A stretch of 64,000 bases of DNA from Paraburkholderia ribeironis (GCF_900019265.1 NZ_CYGX02000069.1:1-64000); one strand, 5' to 3'. Numbered from the stretch's first letter, positions 1-7,926 are shown. The notes: a model not told the origin generated them from the sequence alone. Numbers and translations are program-made.

Positions 1-143
1 GAGGCGGATTGCCTCATGCGCCAACATAAAGCCGCGTGACCGGCCTCTCCCTGACCTCCGGTGTCAGACCGTAGCCCCTACCGCGCGAGCGGTTTAGTCC
101 ATCGATCAGGATTCGACAGCAACAGTATTCCGCTTACCGACGC

Positions 144-473
144 GTGGTGTATGTGTTCATGCCGCCGCTGTGCCTTTTTTTGGAACGTCTGCTTCGGCCG
201 ATATTCGCGCGTTGTTCCGATGGGGGGACACGTTGGCGGGACAGCTTGGCGCGGACAACAGTTTCAGGAGGCCATGACGCGACTTCGAGCGATGGAGTAT
301 TTCGTGCGGGGAAGCCGACGCGCGTTGGAAGTCGCTCCGTTTTGAACTATAAAGTGCCCGATAGCGCCACAACGCTGTGGCGGCTTTCATCTGATATCGC
401 CTTTGCCGTAGTCGTCGCAGTGATGGCCGCAGTCGCGTTTGCTTTGTTCTACGCGGCCGCCAAAGTTCGCTAA
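144..473 (+). CDS. Possible small membrane protein, doubtful
   Basis: This open frame starts at a GTG and I do not recognise its product. Only the last 35 or so residues look protein-like: a hydrophobic, Ala/Val-rich segment that could span the membrane, ending in a basic tail (KVR). The N-terminal half has an odd composition and could be non-coding, so the true start may lie nearer position 340. The next small gene follows 27 bases downstream on the same strand. The frame could be a decayed gene end or chance. The first 140 bases of the window contain nothing I can assign apart from a short frame that closes at 39, possibly the tail of a gene outside the window. Confidence 0.25.
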   Translation: MVYVFMPPLCLFLERLLRPIFARCSDGGTRWRDSLARTTVSGGHDATSSDGVFRAGKPTRVGSRSVLNYKVPDSATTLWRLSSDIAFAVVVAVMAAVAFALFYAAAKVR

Positions 474-500
474 CCAGTCAGCTCGACTCTGGAGAGCCTC

Positions 501-788
501 ATGACAGATATCGCACTTGCACGCAAAGATGCTTGTCTCGCAATGGTTCATGCGGTATTGACTGACTTGATTGACGACAGCAATCTAATCGACGCGGCTC
601 TACGTGTTGCGGATTACCTGGCAGATGATCTTGAAGGCAAGATCACCGAGACCGACGCCGTACTACTTGCTGTCACCGCACTAACTAAAGTCAATCGCGC
701 GATTCGTGCGTGGTCCGACGTGGACGGCAACTCGGTGGACGCGATGAGAGTCGCAGACTTTATCATCGATGAACAAATGCACGGGTAA
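501..788 (+). CDS. Small acidic hypothetical protein
   Basis: A 95-residue protein of unknown function. The start is supported by a GGAG ribosome-binding motif about 7 bases upstream, and the composition (acidic, Leu/Ala/Asp-rich, no Cys cluster) looks like a real soluble helical protein. I see no signal peptide, membrane segment or known motif. No partner gene is obvious: it lies alone, upstream of and convergent with the alpha/beta hydrolase. It may be a lineage-specific orphan. Confidence 0.55.
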   Translation: MTDIALARKDACLAMVHAVLTDLIDDSNLIDAALRVADYLADDLEGKITETDAVLLAVTALTKVNRAIRAWSDVDGNSVDAMRVADFIIDEQMHG

Positions 789-843
789 GGCTGCGCAACC
801 AATCCACAGGAGGAATATCCTCGTCAGCGTTTCGCTACCTCAG

Positions 844-1707
844 CTATTGTTGCTCTTTACATTGATCGATGAAATCCGCGATCACGCTCGTGACTTCCTG
901 CGGCCGTTCAAGGCTCGGCAAATGGGCGGTACCTGCTATTTGGTGAAACGTCGCGCGAGATACGTTAGTCGCGACGTAACGACTTCGCTCCTGAATACCG
1001 GGAAGGTCGAGGTCCCCACACATCACCAACGTCGGTACCGTTACTTCTTCCAACCGCCCGTATGCGATCGGTGCATCAGTGTTCGTGCCCGTCGGCGGCA
1101 AACCGAGAGCAACGAAGTTCATCTTGTCAAACAGCTTGCGAGGTTCACCCGTCACGCGACCCTCAGGTTGAAACGGACCATCAAGCCAGAGACTCGTTCG
1201 AATCGCGATGGCCTCTTCAATATTATTATTCGCTTCCGCTTCCGCTTCCGCTTCCGCTTCCGCTTCCGCTTCCGCTTCCGCCTCCGCTAAACGGGCAACT
1301 AAATCCTCAACCCGCGCTGCATGGGTCATTTTCGGCGCACCTGTCACATTCGGCGCGATAAGAACGAGAGCGCGAACGTACGACGGATATCGAAGAGCTG
1401 CGTCGAGTGCTATGCCTCCGCCTTGAGAACAGGCCACGAGTATTGCAGGGGATCCGCCTGTCACCGAATCCATAACGGCGATCAAATCTTCAACGGCAGA
1501 ATGGTCCTCTGCTTCGGCAACAGTTTCGCCAAATCCGCGTCGATCATAGGCAATAGCTTGGTGGCTAGCGCCAATTTCGCGCATCTGGTGGCCCCACATC
1601 CTGCGGTCCGCGACCCGCGCGTGCAAAAAGACAATCGGGTCTCCGCTTCCGACGACTTCCGTCGCCAGCGTGGCGCGGCTTGACGTGGTTAGTAAGCTTT
1701 TCCTCAT
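844..1707 (-). CDS. Alpha/beta hydrolase with Ala-Glu repeat
   Basis: A 287-residue alpha/beta-hydrolase-fold protein (proline iminopeptidase/esterase-like) of unknown substrate. The nucleophile elbow reads A-C-S-Q-G-G with Ser94, so the usual first Gly of GxSxG is Ala. An acid candidate lies in the CGDLD motif and the catalytic His in GTAHLPSLERP near the C-terminus. In the cap region, residues 141-159 form an uninterrupted Ala-Glu alternation encoded by a hexanucleotide microsatellite (1231-1284), just before the LWLDGP motif. I chose the ATG at 1707 because a GGGACGG-like site lies upstream and because the longer frames back to 1824 lack family similarity; the ATG at 1719 is also possible. 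It is convergent with the small CDS before it. Confidence 0.8.
   Translation of the reverse strand: MRKSLLTTSSRATLATEVVGSGDPIVFLHARVADRRMWGHQMREIGASHQAIAYDRRGFGETVAEAEDHSAVEDLIAVMDSVTGGSPAILVACSQGGGIALDAALRYPSYVRALVLIAPNVTGAPKMTHAARVEDLVARLAEAEAEAEAEAEAEAEAEANNNIEEAIAIRTSLWLDGPFQPEGRVTGEPRKLFDKMNFVALGLPPTGTNTDAPIAYGRLEEVTVPTLVMCGDLDLPGIQERSRYVATNVSRATFHQIAGTAHLPSLERPQEVTSVIADFIDQCKEQQ
1231..1284. repeat. Hexanucleotide microsatellite (CGCTTC)n
   Basis: Eight perfect tandem copies of CGCTTC (1231-1278) are followed by one variant, CGCCTC (1279-1284). Read on the minus strand they encode (Glu-Ala)9 inside the alpha/beta hydrolase. Because the unit is six bases, copy-number change alters protein length by two residues without a frameshift. 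Confidence 0.95.
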
Positions 1708-2207
1708 GAGCCGTCCCATGTCTGAGAATGTACATAGTACACGCCGCGCCAGACCTGGAGTTTTCGGCACTGAGTGGCCGCTTTGAAGGAAACCGAGAGA
1801 CCGGAACGGCTCGGCAAGACTCATTCATTAATAGCGATAGCTGGCATTCACCGGCACCTGGTTTGCGAATATCAGCAAAGCGACCTGCCGCCGCCGCACG
1901 CTATCCGCTCGGCGACCGTCGGTTTGGGCCGAAATGCATTTGTAGCCTGTCTGGCAGGTTTCGGAACGAGCCACCCGTCCGAATGACCGCTCTGCGGGAT
2001 GAACAGGTGAGCGCAATTGGCCCGACCTCGGCCGAAGGCCTGACGAGCAGCGGATAGTGATCTGCTGTGGAGCGCCCGACTCGTTGCCTGGATCGGCTTT
2101 GGGCCGTTACCCGCTGATGCTATATCGTCTGTCGTTCGGCAATGGGGTTGCGCAGTACGCGGTCTGAATTTCACGCCAAACCTCATGGCGAGGGAACCTG
2201 GCGCTCA

Positions 2208-2261
2208 GCGGGAAAGCTGGCCCGTCAGCGCCGACGGGCAGCCCATCGGCAGCTTTCCCGC
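2208..2261. repeat. Composite inverted repeat
   Basis: A perfect 12-bp inverted repeat (GCGGGAAAGCTG at 2208-2219, its complement at 2250-2261) encloses a second 7-bp repeat, GCCCGTC at 2220-2226 with GACGGGC at 2233-2239. There is no following T-run, so a standard terminator is not shown. Confidence 0.8.
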
Positions 2262-2311
2262 CGCGCTTTATGACAGCGGCCGCTAACATTCGAGCCGTTG
2301 ATTCGCATCGC

Positions 2312-2317
2312 TATAAT
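2312..2317 (+). promoter_or_regulatory. Candidate -10 box of modE
   Basis: A perfect TATAAT lies 40 bases upstream of the modE ATG. A convincing -35 at the matching distance is not visible. The sequence around it, CGCTATAATAATTCG, shares the CGCTATA half-site described for ModE operators, so autoregulation is possible but no second half-site is clear. Confidence 0.4.
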
Positions 2318-2357
2318 AATTCGCCGTTCTTTCGCGGACCTTCGACCGTTCTTCGCC

Positions 2358-3203
2358 ATGACATCCGAGCCCACTGAGCCCACCGATCCCCGTCGCGAAT
2401 CCCTCGAACTCAGCGGCTCCGTCTGGTTTCAGGCCGGCGCGCAGACGCTCGGCGGCGCGTCACGAATCGCGCTGCTCGCGGCGATCGGCGAGACCGGGTC
2501 GATCACCCGCGCGGCGAAAGCCGTCGGCATGAGCTACAAAGGCGCGTGGGATGCGGTCGACACCATGAACAACCTCGCCGGCGAGCCGCTCGTCGTGCGC
2601 CTGACGGGCGGCAAAGGCGGTGGCGGCACCACGCTCACGCCGCGCGCCGTCAAGCTGATCGAGACGTTTCGCGCGGTTGAGCGCGAGCATCGGCGCTTTC
2701 TCGAACGCGCGGGCGCGGCGATCGAAGGTTTCGCGACGGATTGGGACCTGATCGGCCGGATCGGCGTGAAGACGAGCGCGCGCAATCAGTTCTACGGCAC
2801 GGTGTCGGCGATCACGCGCGGCACCGTCAACGACGAAGTCGTGCTGGCGCTGCCCGGCGGTCAGACGATCGTCGCCGTGCTCACGCATGAGAGCACCGAA
2901 GCGCTCGGCCTCGCCGTAGGCACGTCAGCGTTCGCGTTGATCAAGGCGTCGTGGGTCGTGCTGCTGGTCGAAGACGAAAGCGGCGCGCCGCTCAGGCTGT
3001 CGGCGCGCAACCAGCTGCGCGGCACCGTGCAGAGCGTGAAACGCGGCGCGGTGAATGCAGAAGTGTCATTGGTGCTCGGGGGTGGTGCGGTCATCACCGC
3101 GGTCGTCACCAATGAAAGCGTCGACGCGCTCGGCCTCGTGGAAGGCGCCTGCGCTGTGGCGGCGTTCAAGGCCTCGAGCGTGATACTCGGCGTGAAGGAT
3201 TGA
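2358..3203 (+). CDS. modE: Molybdate-dependent regulator ModE
   Basis: A 281-residue ModE protein: a DNA-binding regulator that senses molybdate and controls molybdenum uptake and molybdoenzyme genes. Residues about 20-100 form the winged helix-turn-helix, with the typical TGSITRAAKAVGMSYKGAWDAVD segment (given here only as a landmark from TGSIT to AVD) and the Gly-rich GGKGGGG turn. Two consecutive Mop/TOBE domains follow (about 139-205 and 213-278), each starting SARNQ and each carrying the G-x-V repeat that binds molybdate. The ATG at 2358 is chosen over 2298 because family members start shortly before the SGSVWFQ region. No mod transporter genes are adjacent in this window. Confidence 0.9.
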   Translation: MTSEPTEPTDPRRESLELSGSVWFQAGAQTLGGASRIALLAAIGETGSITRAAKAVGMSYKGAWDAVDTMNNLAGEPLVVRLTGGKGGGGTTLTPRAVKLIETFRAVEREHRRFLERAGAAIEGFATDWDLIGRIGVKTSARNQFYGTVSAITRGTVNDEVVLALPGGQTIVAVLTHESTEALGLAVGTSAFALIKASWVVLLVEDESGAPLRLSARNQLRGTVQSVKRGAVNAEVSLVLGGGAVITAVVTNESVDALGLVEGACAVAAFKASSVILGVKD

Positions 3204-3288
3204 GCGCTGGCAGGGGCTCAGCGGCGCGAGTGGATATGTGCAGGCGTCGGTGCACCCCAGCGCCGCAAAAACGCTGCGGGCGGGCGTC

Positions 3289-3990
3289 TCAGACGTCGGC
3301 CGTGTGCAGTGGCACGAGCGTATTGAGCGTTTGCGACAAAGGTGGGGCGCCCGGGCCGACATCGCGCACCGCCCTCCATTTGGCGCGAATGAACGGCCTG
3401 TCATGGCCCGACACTTTCAGCGCAATGTGGGTGACCCAGCGCTGAGTCGGCACGTGCACGCCGTGCATCAGCAGCGCGAGGACCACCATGCTGACGGCGA
3501 CGGGCAACGCGGACAAACGGCCCGGCGCGGCATTCCACGCCATGCGCACGAACACCAGCGCAGCCAATGCGCCGACCAGACAGCCGGTGACCGCTTCAGA
3601 CGGCGAGTGCGCGCTCAGCGCGACCCGCGACAAACCCACCGCCACGCCCGCGGCCAGCCCGAGCAGCACGCCGAGCAGACGGATGGCGGGGCGCGCAGGC
3701 AGCAGCATCAGAAACATGACGACCGGATAGACGGCGGTGGACAGCATCGCGTGGCCGCTGACGCCGGTGAAATCCAGCTCCCGTATGCCAACGCCCCAGC
3801 CGAGGAATGCCAGCTTGGTCACCGTCACCACGCCGATCGCCGCGCCGAGCAGCAGCAGCCAGCCCGCGGCCATGCGCCATGGGTAGCCGACCGCCAGCCA
3901 CAGCGCGATGGCGACCGCGAGCGGGAGCGTCATGCCGGCGCCGCCAAGGCTGGTGATCGAATACCACAGATGAACAGGTAAATCGGGCAT
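3289..3990 (-). CDS. PAP2-family membrane phosphatase
   Basis: A 233-residue integral membrane protein of the phosphatidic-acid-phosphatase type 2 family, expected to remove phosphate from a lipid or isoprenoid pyrophosphate at the membrane. About six hydrophobic segments are seen. The signature motifs are present: SGH at 78-80, and S121-R122 followed by H128 with E132 (SRVALSAHSPSE), with K59/R70 as the probable first-motif basic residues. It is convergent with modE and divergent from the esterase gene. The substrate cannot be told from sequence; undecaprenyl pyrophosphate or phosphatidate derivatives are both possible. Confidence 0.85.
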   Translation of the reverse strand: MPDLPVHLWYSITSLGGAGMTLPLAVAIALWLAVGYPWRMAAGWLLLLGAAIGVVTVTKLAFLGWGVGIRELDFTGVSGHAMLSTAVYPVVMFLMLLPARPAIRLLGVLLGLAAGVAVGLSRVALSAHSPSEAVTGCLVGALAALVFVRMAWNAAPGRLSALPVAVSMVVLALLMHGVHVPTQRWVTHIALKVSGHDRPFIRAKWRAVRDVGPGAPPLSQTLNTLVPLHTADV

Positions 3991-4275
3991 CGCAGGAATG
4001 CGGCCGGGGCCGCGTGGAATCGGATTGGTGAAAAATCAACGCGCGAGCGGTGCGAATCGCCGACACGGGCAGGCTACACATATCAACGAATCAAGCCGCC
4101 AGTATAGACGGGTGTCGCACGCCGGTCTTGTTGCGCCGCGCGCATTTGTCCGCCAAATGCTCGTGGCAGAACAGGCATCGTTGCAGTTCGACGACGGCAC
4201 TGCCCGGGTCACTGGATCGAATTTCGGACTGACGTTTCGTCCCGGGCTTCCAGCATTGCATGGAGAATGGTGTTA

Positions 4276-4290
4276 TTGTGCATTGCACAA
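4276..4290. promoter_or_regulatory. Palindrome upstream of PHB esterase gene
   Basis: TTGTGCATTGCACAA is a perfect 7-bp inverted repeat around a single T, placed 62 bases before the esterase start, in a locally AT-richer stretch. TGC-N-GCA type dyads are known for PhaR, the repressor of polyhydroxybutyrate granule genes. Assigning it to PhaR is inference from the neighbouring gene. Confidence 0.45.
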
Positions 4291-4351
4291 CAATGCATCG
4301 TTCGCAGCTTTAGCGAGCGGTTTCTGCCCCTTTTTGCGAGGCTACCCACCG

Positions 4352-5536
4352 ATGGCAAAAAGCCTATCGAAAATCTGGCTGCGCGGTCTGAAGCGGCTGC
4401 TCGCCATCCAGACCGAGCACGCTAAAAAGACGACACGCCGTATTACGACGCGGCCCGCCGTCAACAAACCGTCGGCCAAGGCTCGGCCGTCGGCGGCGGC
4501 GGCGATGCGCGCGCCGGCCAAACGCGAAGCACCGCTCACGGCCGTCCGCGAGTCACGGGTGCGGCCACGCGCGTCGGCGTGGGCGAGCGGTTCATGGACG
4601 CGCTCCTTCCATTCAGCGCCTGCCGCTCCCGGACGGCTGGTCAATCATCTGCAGTACGGGCTGTATATCCCTTCAGGCCATGCGCTCGAGGCAATGCCGC
4701 TGGTCGTGATGCTGCATGGCTGCACACAGACGATCGACGAATTCGCCGAAGGCACGCGGATGAACGTGCTGGCCGACCGCTTCGGTTTTGCCGTGGTGTA
4801 CCCGGAACAGTCGAAGCATGCGCATTCGCACCGTTGCTGGCACTGGTACGACGCGGGCGACAGCGCGGGCGGGGCCGAGGCGCGGGCGGTGGTGTCGCTG
4901 GTGGATGCGCTGGTCGCGCAGGATGGATTCGACCGTGAGCGTGTCTATGTGGCCGGCATATCCGCTGGTGCGGGCCTGACGGCGCTTCTGGCCGTCAAAT
5001 ATCCGGAACGTTTCGCCGCGGTCGCGCTGCATTCCGGCCCCGCTTTCGGCGAGGCCCGTTCCGGCATCACCGCGATGGACGTGATGCGACGCGGCGCGCG
5101 GCGCGAGCCGGCCGTGCTGGTCGACGAAACCACCGACGTGGCAAATTACCCTGGCATGCCGGCCGTTGTCATCCATGGCGACGCTGATCACGTGGTCGCG
5201 CCGGTCAATGCCGAGCAGTTGGCGGAGCAGTTCCTGCGCCTGAACCGGATCATCGATGTGAACGGCGCCCGCAAATCCGGCGAAGTGCGGGAAGACCGCA
5301 AGGGCGGCATGGTGACGCGCGATTATGTGCGCGGCGGCCGGCGCGTGGTGCGGCTGTGCCGTGTGCAAGGACTCGCGCACGCGTGGAGCGGCGGCGATGA
5401 CGCCGTGCCGTTTCATTCCGCCAAGGGCCCGGACGCCAGCACCCTGGTATGGGAATTCTTCAGGCACCAGCGCCGCACGGGCGCGGGCCGTATCGCCGAA
5501 AGCGCCGCCACGGTGGCCTCATCCGCCGGGCAGTGA
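4352..5536 (+). CDS. PHB-depolymerase-family esterase
   Basis: A 394-residue esterase of the polyhydroxybutyrate depolymerase / feruloyl esterase family (Esterase_phb). After a basic, Ala-rich N-terminal segment (about 1-85) comes the hydrolase core with the oxyanion-hole motif HGCTQT at 122-127, the lipase box G-I-S-A-G with nucleophile Ser204, an Asp in HGDADHVV and the catalytic His in the LAHAWSGGDD motif. There is no classical cleavable signal peptide, which argues for an intracellular enzyme, perhaps acting on storage polymer or short-chain esters. The ATG at 4352 follows a GCGAGG site; upstream in-frame codons to 3998 lack family similarity. A perfect palindrome lies upstream. Confidence 0.85.
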   Translation: MAKSLSKIWLRGLKRLLAIQTEHAKKTTRRITTRPAVNKPSAKARPSAAAAMRAPAKREAPLTAVRESRVRPRASAWASGSWTRSFHSAPAAPGRLVNHLQYGLYIPSGHALEAMPLVVMLHGCTQTIDEFAEGTRMNVLADRFGFAVVYPEQSKHAHSHRCWHWYDAGDSAGGAEARAVVSLVDALVAQDGFDRERVYVAGISAGAGLTALLAVKYPERFAAVALHSGPAFGEARSGITAMDVMRRGARREPAVLVDETTDVANYPGMPAVVIHGDADHVVAPVNAEQLAEQFLRLNRIIDVNGARKSGEVREDRKGGMVTRDYVRGGRRVVRLCRVQGLAHAWSGGDDAVPFHSAKGPDASTLVWEFFRHQRRTGAGRIAESAATVASSAGQ

Positions 5537-5588
5537 GGCTGGAACAACACTTCGACAATGAGTAGTAGCGCGACCCTAGGGTTTTCCC

Positions 5589-5594
5589 TATAAT
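5589..5594 (+). promoter_or_regulatory. -10 box of the DUF3563 gene
   Basis: TATAAT sits 51 bases before the ATG, directly after the symmetric stretch CCCTAGGGTTTTCCC, a plausible activator or alternative -35 element. No standard TTGACA is seen at 17 bases. Confidence 0.5.
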
Positions 5595-5645
5595 ACGGGT
5601 TATCCCTTAGGCGTTGATGCCTAAATTCCATTGCCGAGGTCGACC

Positions 5646-5822
5646 ATGTATCTGCTTACCCGCCTGTTCCTGTTTTTGACCAAATCTCCGGATCAACTCG
5701 CGAAAGAGCGCGCCGACGCATTCCTGGCCGAGGCCACCGATCTGTACGATCTCGAGTTCCGCATGCGCAAGCTGGACCGCGAAGGGAATGTTCGTCAACC
5801 GTCGTGGATGACCCAGCACTAA
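5646..5822 (+). CDS. DUF3563 family microprotein
   Basis: A 58-residue protein matching the DUF3563 type: an N-terminal hydrophobic helix (YLLTRLFLFLT) and a short charged helical tail with RMRKLDREG. The function is unknown; such small proteins are common and often strongly expressed in Burkholderiales. The start is set by a GAGG Shine-Dalgarno motif 6 bases upstream and a strong TATAAT box in the short intergenic region. It stands alone, followed by a decayed region. Confidence 0.8.
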   Translation: MYLLTRLFLFLTKSPDQLAKERADAFLAEATDLYDLEFRMRKLDREGNVRQPSWMTQH

Positions 5823-6379
5823 GCTGGGCGAGCCAACGCATCGGCGCGTAGTGAGACGCCGGTGCACGGGGCGAGTCGCTTAGGCTGCTGTCAGCCGTCC
5901 GGTGCGCTGCCACACGCCTGAACAGCCGGATTCACTTGCCGCAACGCGTGATTCAACACCGCGGCGAACGCCGTCCAGGCGATGTATGGTCAAGCAGTCC
6001 GCCTCCCCAGCGGGCCCGTCGCCAAAATGCAAACGTCGGCGCGACGATCGGAGCCAGCGGGATCACGATGTCGCCTCGGGCTACGTCCGGTCGATGCAGG
6101 CCGCAAAAGAGCCACATCCACGCTGCGTCGAACGGTAACCGCACCACCCACCTCATCTCATCCGCAAACGATCGCGGCGCTCAGGCGTTCGCGCTTCCAC
6201 ACGCGCAACGCGGAAATCGACATCACCACCAACAGCACGTAAAGCACGGGCCACGGTCCGGGCCGGCTGGAACACCGCGCTCGATCAAACCTGTAAGCGG
6301 GCGCCCACTTGCCGCATCGGGTCCGGGTGCGCATACGCGCCTCCGCATGACCGACGATTGGCGCCGGATCATCCTTACG
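5823..6379. other. Decayed or non-coding stretch
   Basis: No intact gene is recognised over these bases. Minus-strand frames contain hydrophobic pieces (for example near 5960-6150 and 6160-6250) that might be remnants of membrane proteins, but none has a recognisable motif or a good start. The photolyase fragment follows on the same strand. Confidence 0.45.
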
Positions 6380-6496
6380 CAATTCCACGCGGCTTGAGCG
6401 CGTAATGAAGACGCCGTTGTCCGTGTTGCGCAGGTCGCGGCGAAACCAGACCAGACCGATATTGAAGGAGTCGTTCACTTCTCGGACCGGCGCCAT
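6380..6496 (-). pseudogene. DNA photolyase remnant (N-terminus only)
   Basis: On the minus strand an ATG at 6496 leads into FNIGLVWFRRDLRNTDNG, the characteristic N-terminus of class I CPD photolyases (the strand-1 motif VWFRRDLR-x-x-DN). After this the expected continuation (LHYALKPRG) is found only in another frame, so there is a frameshift, and the rest of the roughly 480-residue enzyme (FAD and DNA-binding domains) is absent. This is a dead gene fragment. Confidence 0.7.
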
Positions 6497-6706
6497 CGGT
6501 ACGTTCCGTCGAGGCGAGCGATACGCTATTGGCAGTCCGAAGTGGACCACTGCGGGCCGCGCGGATGAACGCCACAGTTCCATACCATGCTCGCCAAACG
6601 GACCAGCGCCCGCCTCTGCCCTGCCAGGGTGCAGGCACTGGTCGAAGCGGCGCGGTGGCGCCATGCCGCTTGCGCCTCGCTGGCGCTTCCTGTTCGACGT
6701 TGCGGC

Positions 6707-7126
6707 TTACGCGACTTGCAAACGCACTGCGACGTTGTCGCGCGTGGCGTTCGAATACGGGCACACCTGATGCGCCGCGTCGACCAGTTCCTTCGCTGCA
6801 TCGGCCGGCAGGCCCGGTAGCGAAATGCGCAGATCGATATCGAGCGCGAAGCCGCCTTTGTCGTTCGGGCCAATGCCCACATCGGCGGCTACTTGCGTAT
6901 CAGCCGGCAAAGACTGCTTGCGCTGACCAGCGACGAACTTCATCGCGCTCAGGAAACACGCCGAGTAGCCGGCGGCAAAGAGTTGCTCCGGATTCGTGCC
7001 GGCGGCACCGTTGCCGCCCAGTTCACGCGGCGCGGCCAGCTTGACGTCCAACGCATTGTCCGACGATACCGCACGGCCATCGCGGCCACCTGTACTCGTT
7101 GCGCTTGCTTTGTAGAGAATGTTCAT
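6707..7126 (-). CDS. ohr: Organic hydroperoxide resistance protein Ohr
   Basis: A 139-residue thiol peroxidase of the Ohr/OsmC family that reduces organic (lipid) hydroperoxides in the cytoplasm. Both redox cysteines are visible: the peroxidatic Cys in GYSACFLSA and the resolving Cys in HQVCPYSNATR. The N-terminus MNILYKASATSTGGRDG is typical. The start at 7126 is fixed by an AAGGAG site 7 bases upstream. It lies downstream of ohrR on the same strand, with its own promoter overlapped by a perfect dyad, so peroxide induction through OhrR is expected. Confidence 0.95.
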   Translation of the reverse strand: MNILYKASATSTGGRDGRAVSSDNALDVKLAAPRELGGNGAAGTNPEQLFAAGYSACFLSAMKFVAGQRKQSLPADTQVAADVGIGPNDKGGFALDIDLRISLPGLPADAAKELVDAAHQVCPYSNATRDNVAVRLQVA

Positions 7127-7222
7127 GGTGCTGCTCCTTGTCTGGGTTATCAGGATCCGCATGGTTGCCGTTGCGTGCTGGCTCGCCGTTCTGGCGCAGC
7201 GCTATCGAAGCGGCATGCGGCT

Positions 7223-7251
7223 AGAATAGTACACAAATCATTTGTGTACAA
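7223..7251 (-). promoter_or_regulatory. ohr promoter overlapped by OhrR operator
   Basis: On the minus strand TTGTAC (7246-7251) and TATTCT (7223-7228) are separated by exactly 17 bases. The spacer and part of the -35 form a perfect 10-bp inverted repeat, GTACACAAAT / ATTTGTGTAC, centred on 7239 (7229-7249). This is the geometry expected for repression by a MarR-type regulator, and the adjacent OhrR is the obvious candidate. Confidence 0.8.
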
Positions 7252-7298
7252 ATGAATTTTTGCATCGACACGATAGCGTGCGTTTTGCGGCAGGCTGG

Positions 7299-7751
7299 CT
7301 ATAGATCCATGTAATCGTTGAGCGTGGCGCGCAGACGGGTCAGATCGTCGCGCAGGGCCAGCAGGAATTCCGGCGTCTGCTGGGTCGCACAGAGGATTTG
7401 CGCGGGCACCTCGCGCGCCTGGCGCTTGAGCGACGCGCCCGCTTTGGTGAGCCGGATATACACGAGCCGTTCATCGTCGACGCCGCGTACGCGCTCCAGC
7501 AGCCCTTGCGCCTCGAGGCGCTTGAGCAGCGGCGTGACTGTCGCCGGGTCGAGATTCAGGCGGGCGGCCATGTCCTTGACCGTGACGTCGTCGCTCTCCC
7601 ATAGCACCAGCATGGTCAGATATTGCGGATAGGTGAGGCTGAGCTTGTCGAGTAGCGGCTTGTACGCCTTCGTCATCGCGAGCGACGTCGAATAGAGGGC
7701 GAAGCAGAGTTGCTCGTCGAGCGTAAAGGGCAAAGCGGGGCGCTGGGTCAT
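7299..7751 (-). CDS. ohrR: MarR-family peroxide sensor OhrR
   Basis: A 150-residue MarR-family repressor. The conserved reactive cysteine lies in DEQLCFALYSTS near residue 16, the site whose oxidation by organic hydroperoxide releases DNA in OhrR proteins. The winged helix region reads VTVKDMAARLNLDPATVTPLLKRLE (landmark only), followed by the wing DDERLVYIRLT. A second Cys (ILCATQQ) near the C-terminus fits two-Cys OhrR types. The ATG at 7751 gives the usual length; upstream codons to 7976 do not. It is on the same strand as ohr, 172 bases upstream of it, with the operator in between. Confidence 0.93.
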   Translation of the reverse strand: MTQRPALPFTLDEQLCFALYSTSLAMTKAYKPLLDKLSLTYPQYLTMLVLWESDDVTVKDMAARLNLDPATVTPLLKRLEAQGLLERVRGVDDERLVYIRLTKAGASLKRQAREVPAQILCATQQTPEFLLALRDDLTRLRATLNDYMDL

Positions 7752-7775
7752 GATGCATCTCGTGTGAAGAAGCGT

Positions 7776-7818
7776 GCAAATCGATTGCGCGCAAACCATT
7801 GTGCCGCAAATCGATGCA
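7776..7818. promoter_or_regulatory. Paired GCAAATCGAT elements upstream of ohrR
   Basis: GCAAATCGAT occurs twice (7776-7785 and 7806-7815), 30 bases apart, in the short region upstream of ohrR. The first is part of a near-palindrome GCAAATCGATTGC. This could be an autoregulatory site; it does not resemble the ohr operator closely. Confidence 0.3.
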
Positions 7819-7860
7819 GGTTGACGAGTGCCGATAGAGAGCGAAGCGGGAGAAGGGAGA

Positions 7861-7899
7861 CGCCCTGGCAGCGCCAGGGCGGGCGCCGGAATAGCGCCC
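7861..7899. terminator. Stem-loops after BPSS1780-type gene
   Basis: CGCCCTGGC/GCCAGGGCG (9 bp, 7861-7881) and GGGCGC/GCGCCC (about 7881-7899) lie just beyond the stop of the minus-strand membrane-protein gene. No U-tract follows, so this is only terminator-like. Confidence 0.35.
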
Positions 7900-7926
7900 G
7901 CGCGTGAGCGGTATTCAGGCCGGCGT

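Larger units (their letters stand above)
1825..2357. other. Gene-poor stretch upstream of modE
   Basis: About 530 bases (650 counted from the hydrolase start) with short frames on both strands but no recognisable protein. It contains a strong composite dyad (2208-2261) and a likely modE promoter (TATAAT at 2312-2317). The remainder looks like non-coding or decayed sequence. Confidence 0.5.

Noticed and set aside
1728-2289. Several short frames between the hydrolase and modE
   Set aside because: None has a ribosome-binding site, family motif or coding-like composition.
6158-6664. A 168-codon minus-strand frame taken as one gene
   Set aside because: Only its middle matches a known protein (photolyase N-terminus); the flanks are unrelated and the match shifts frame.
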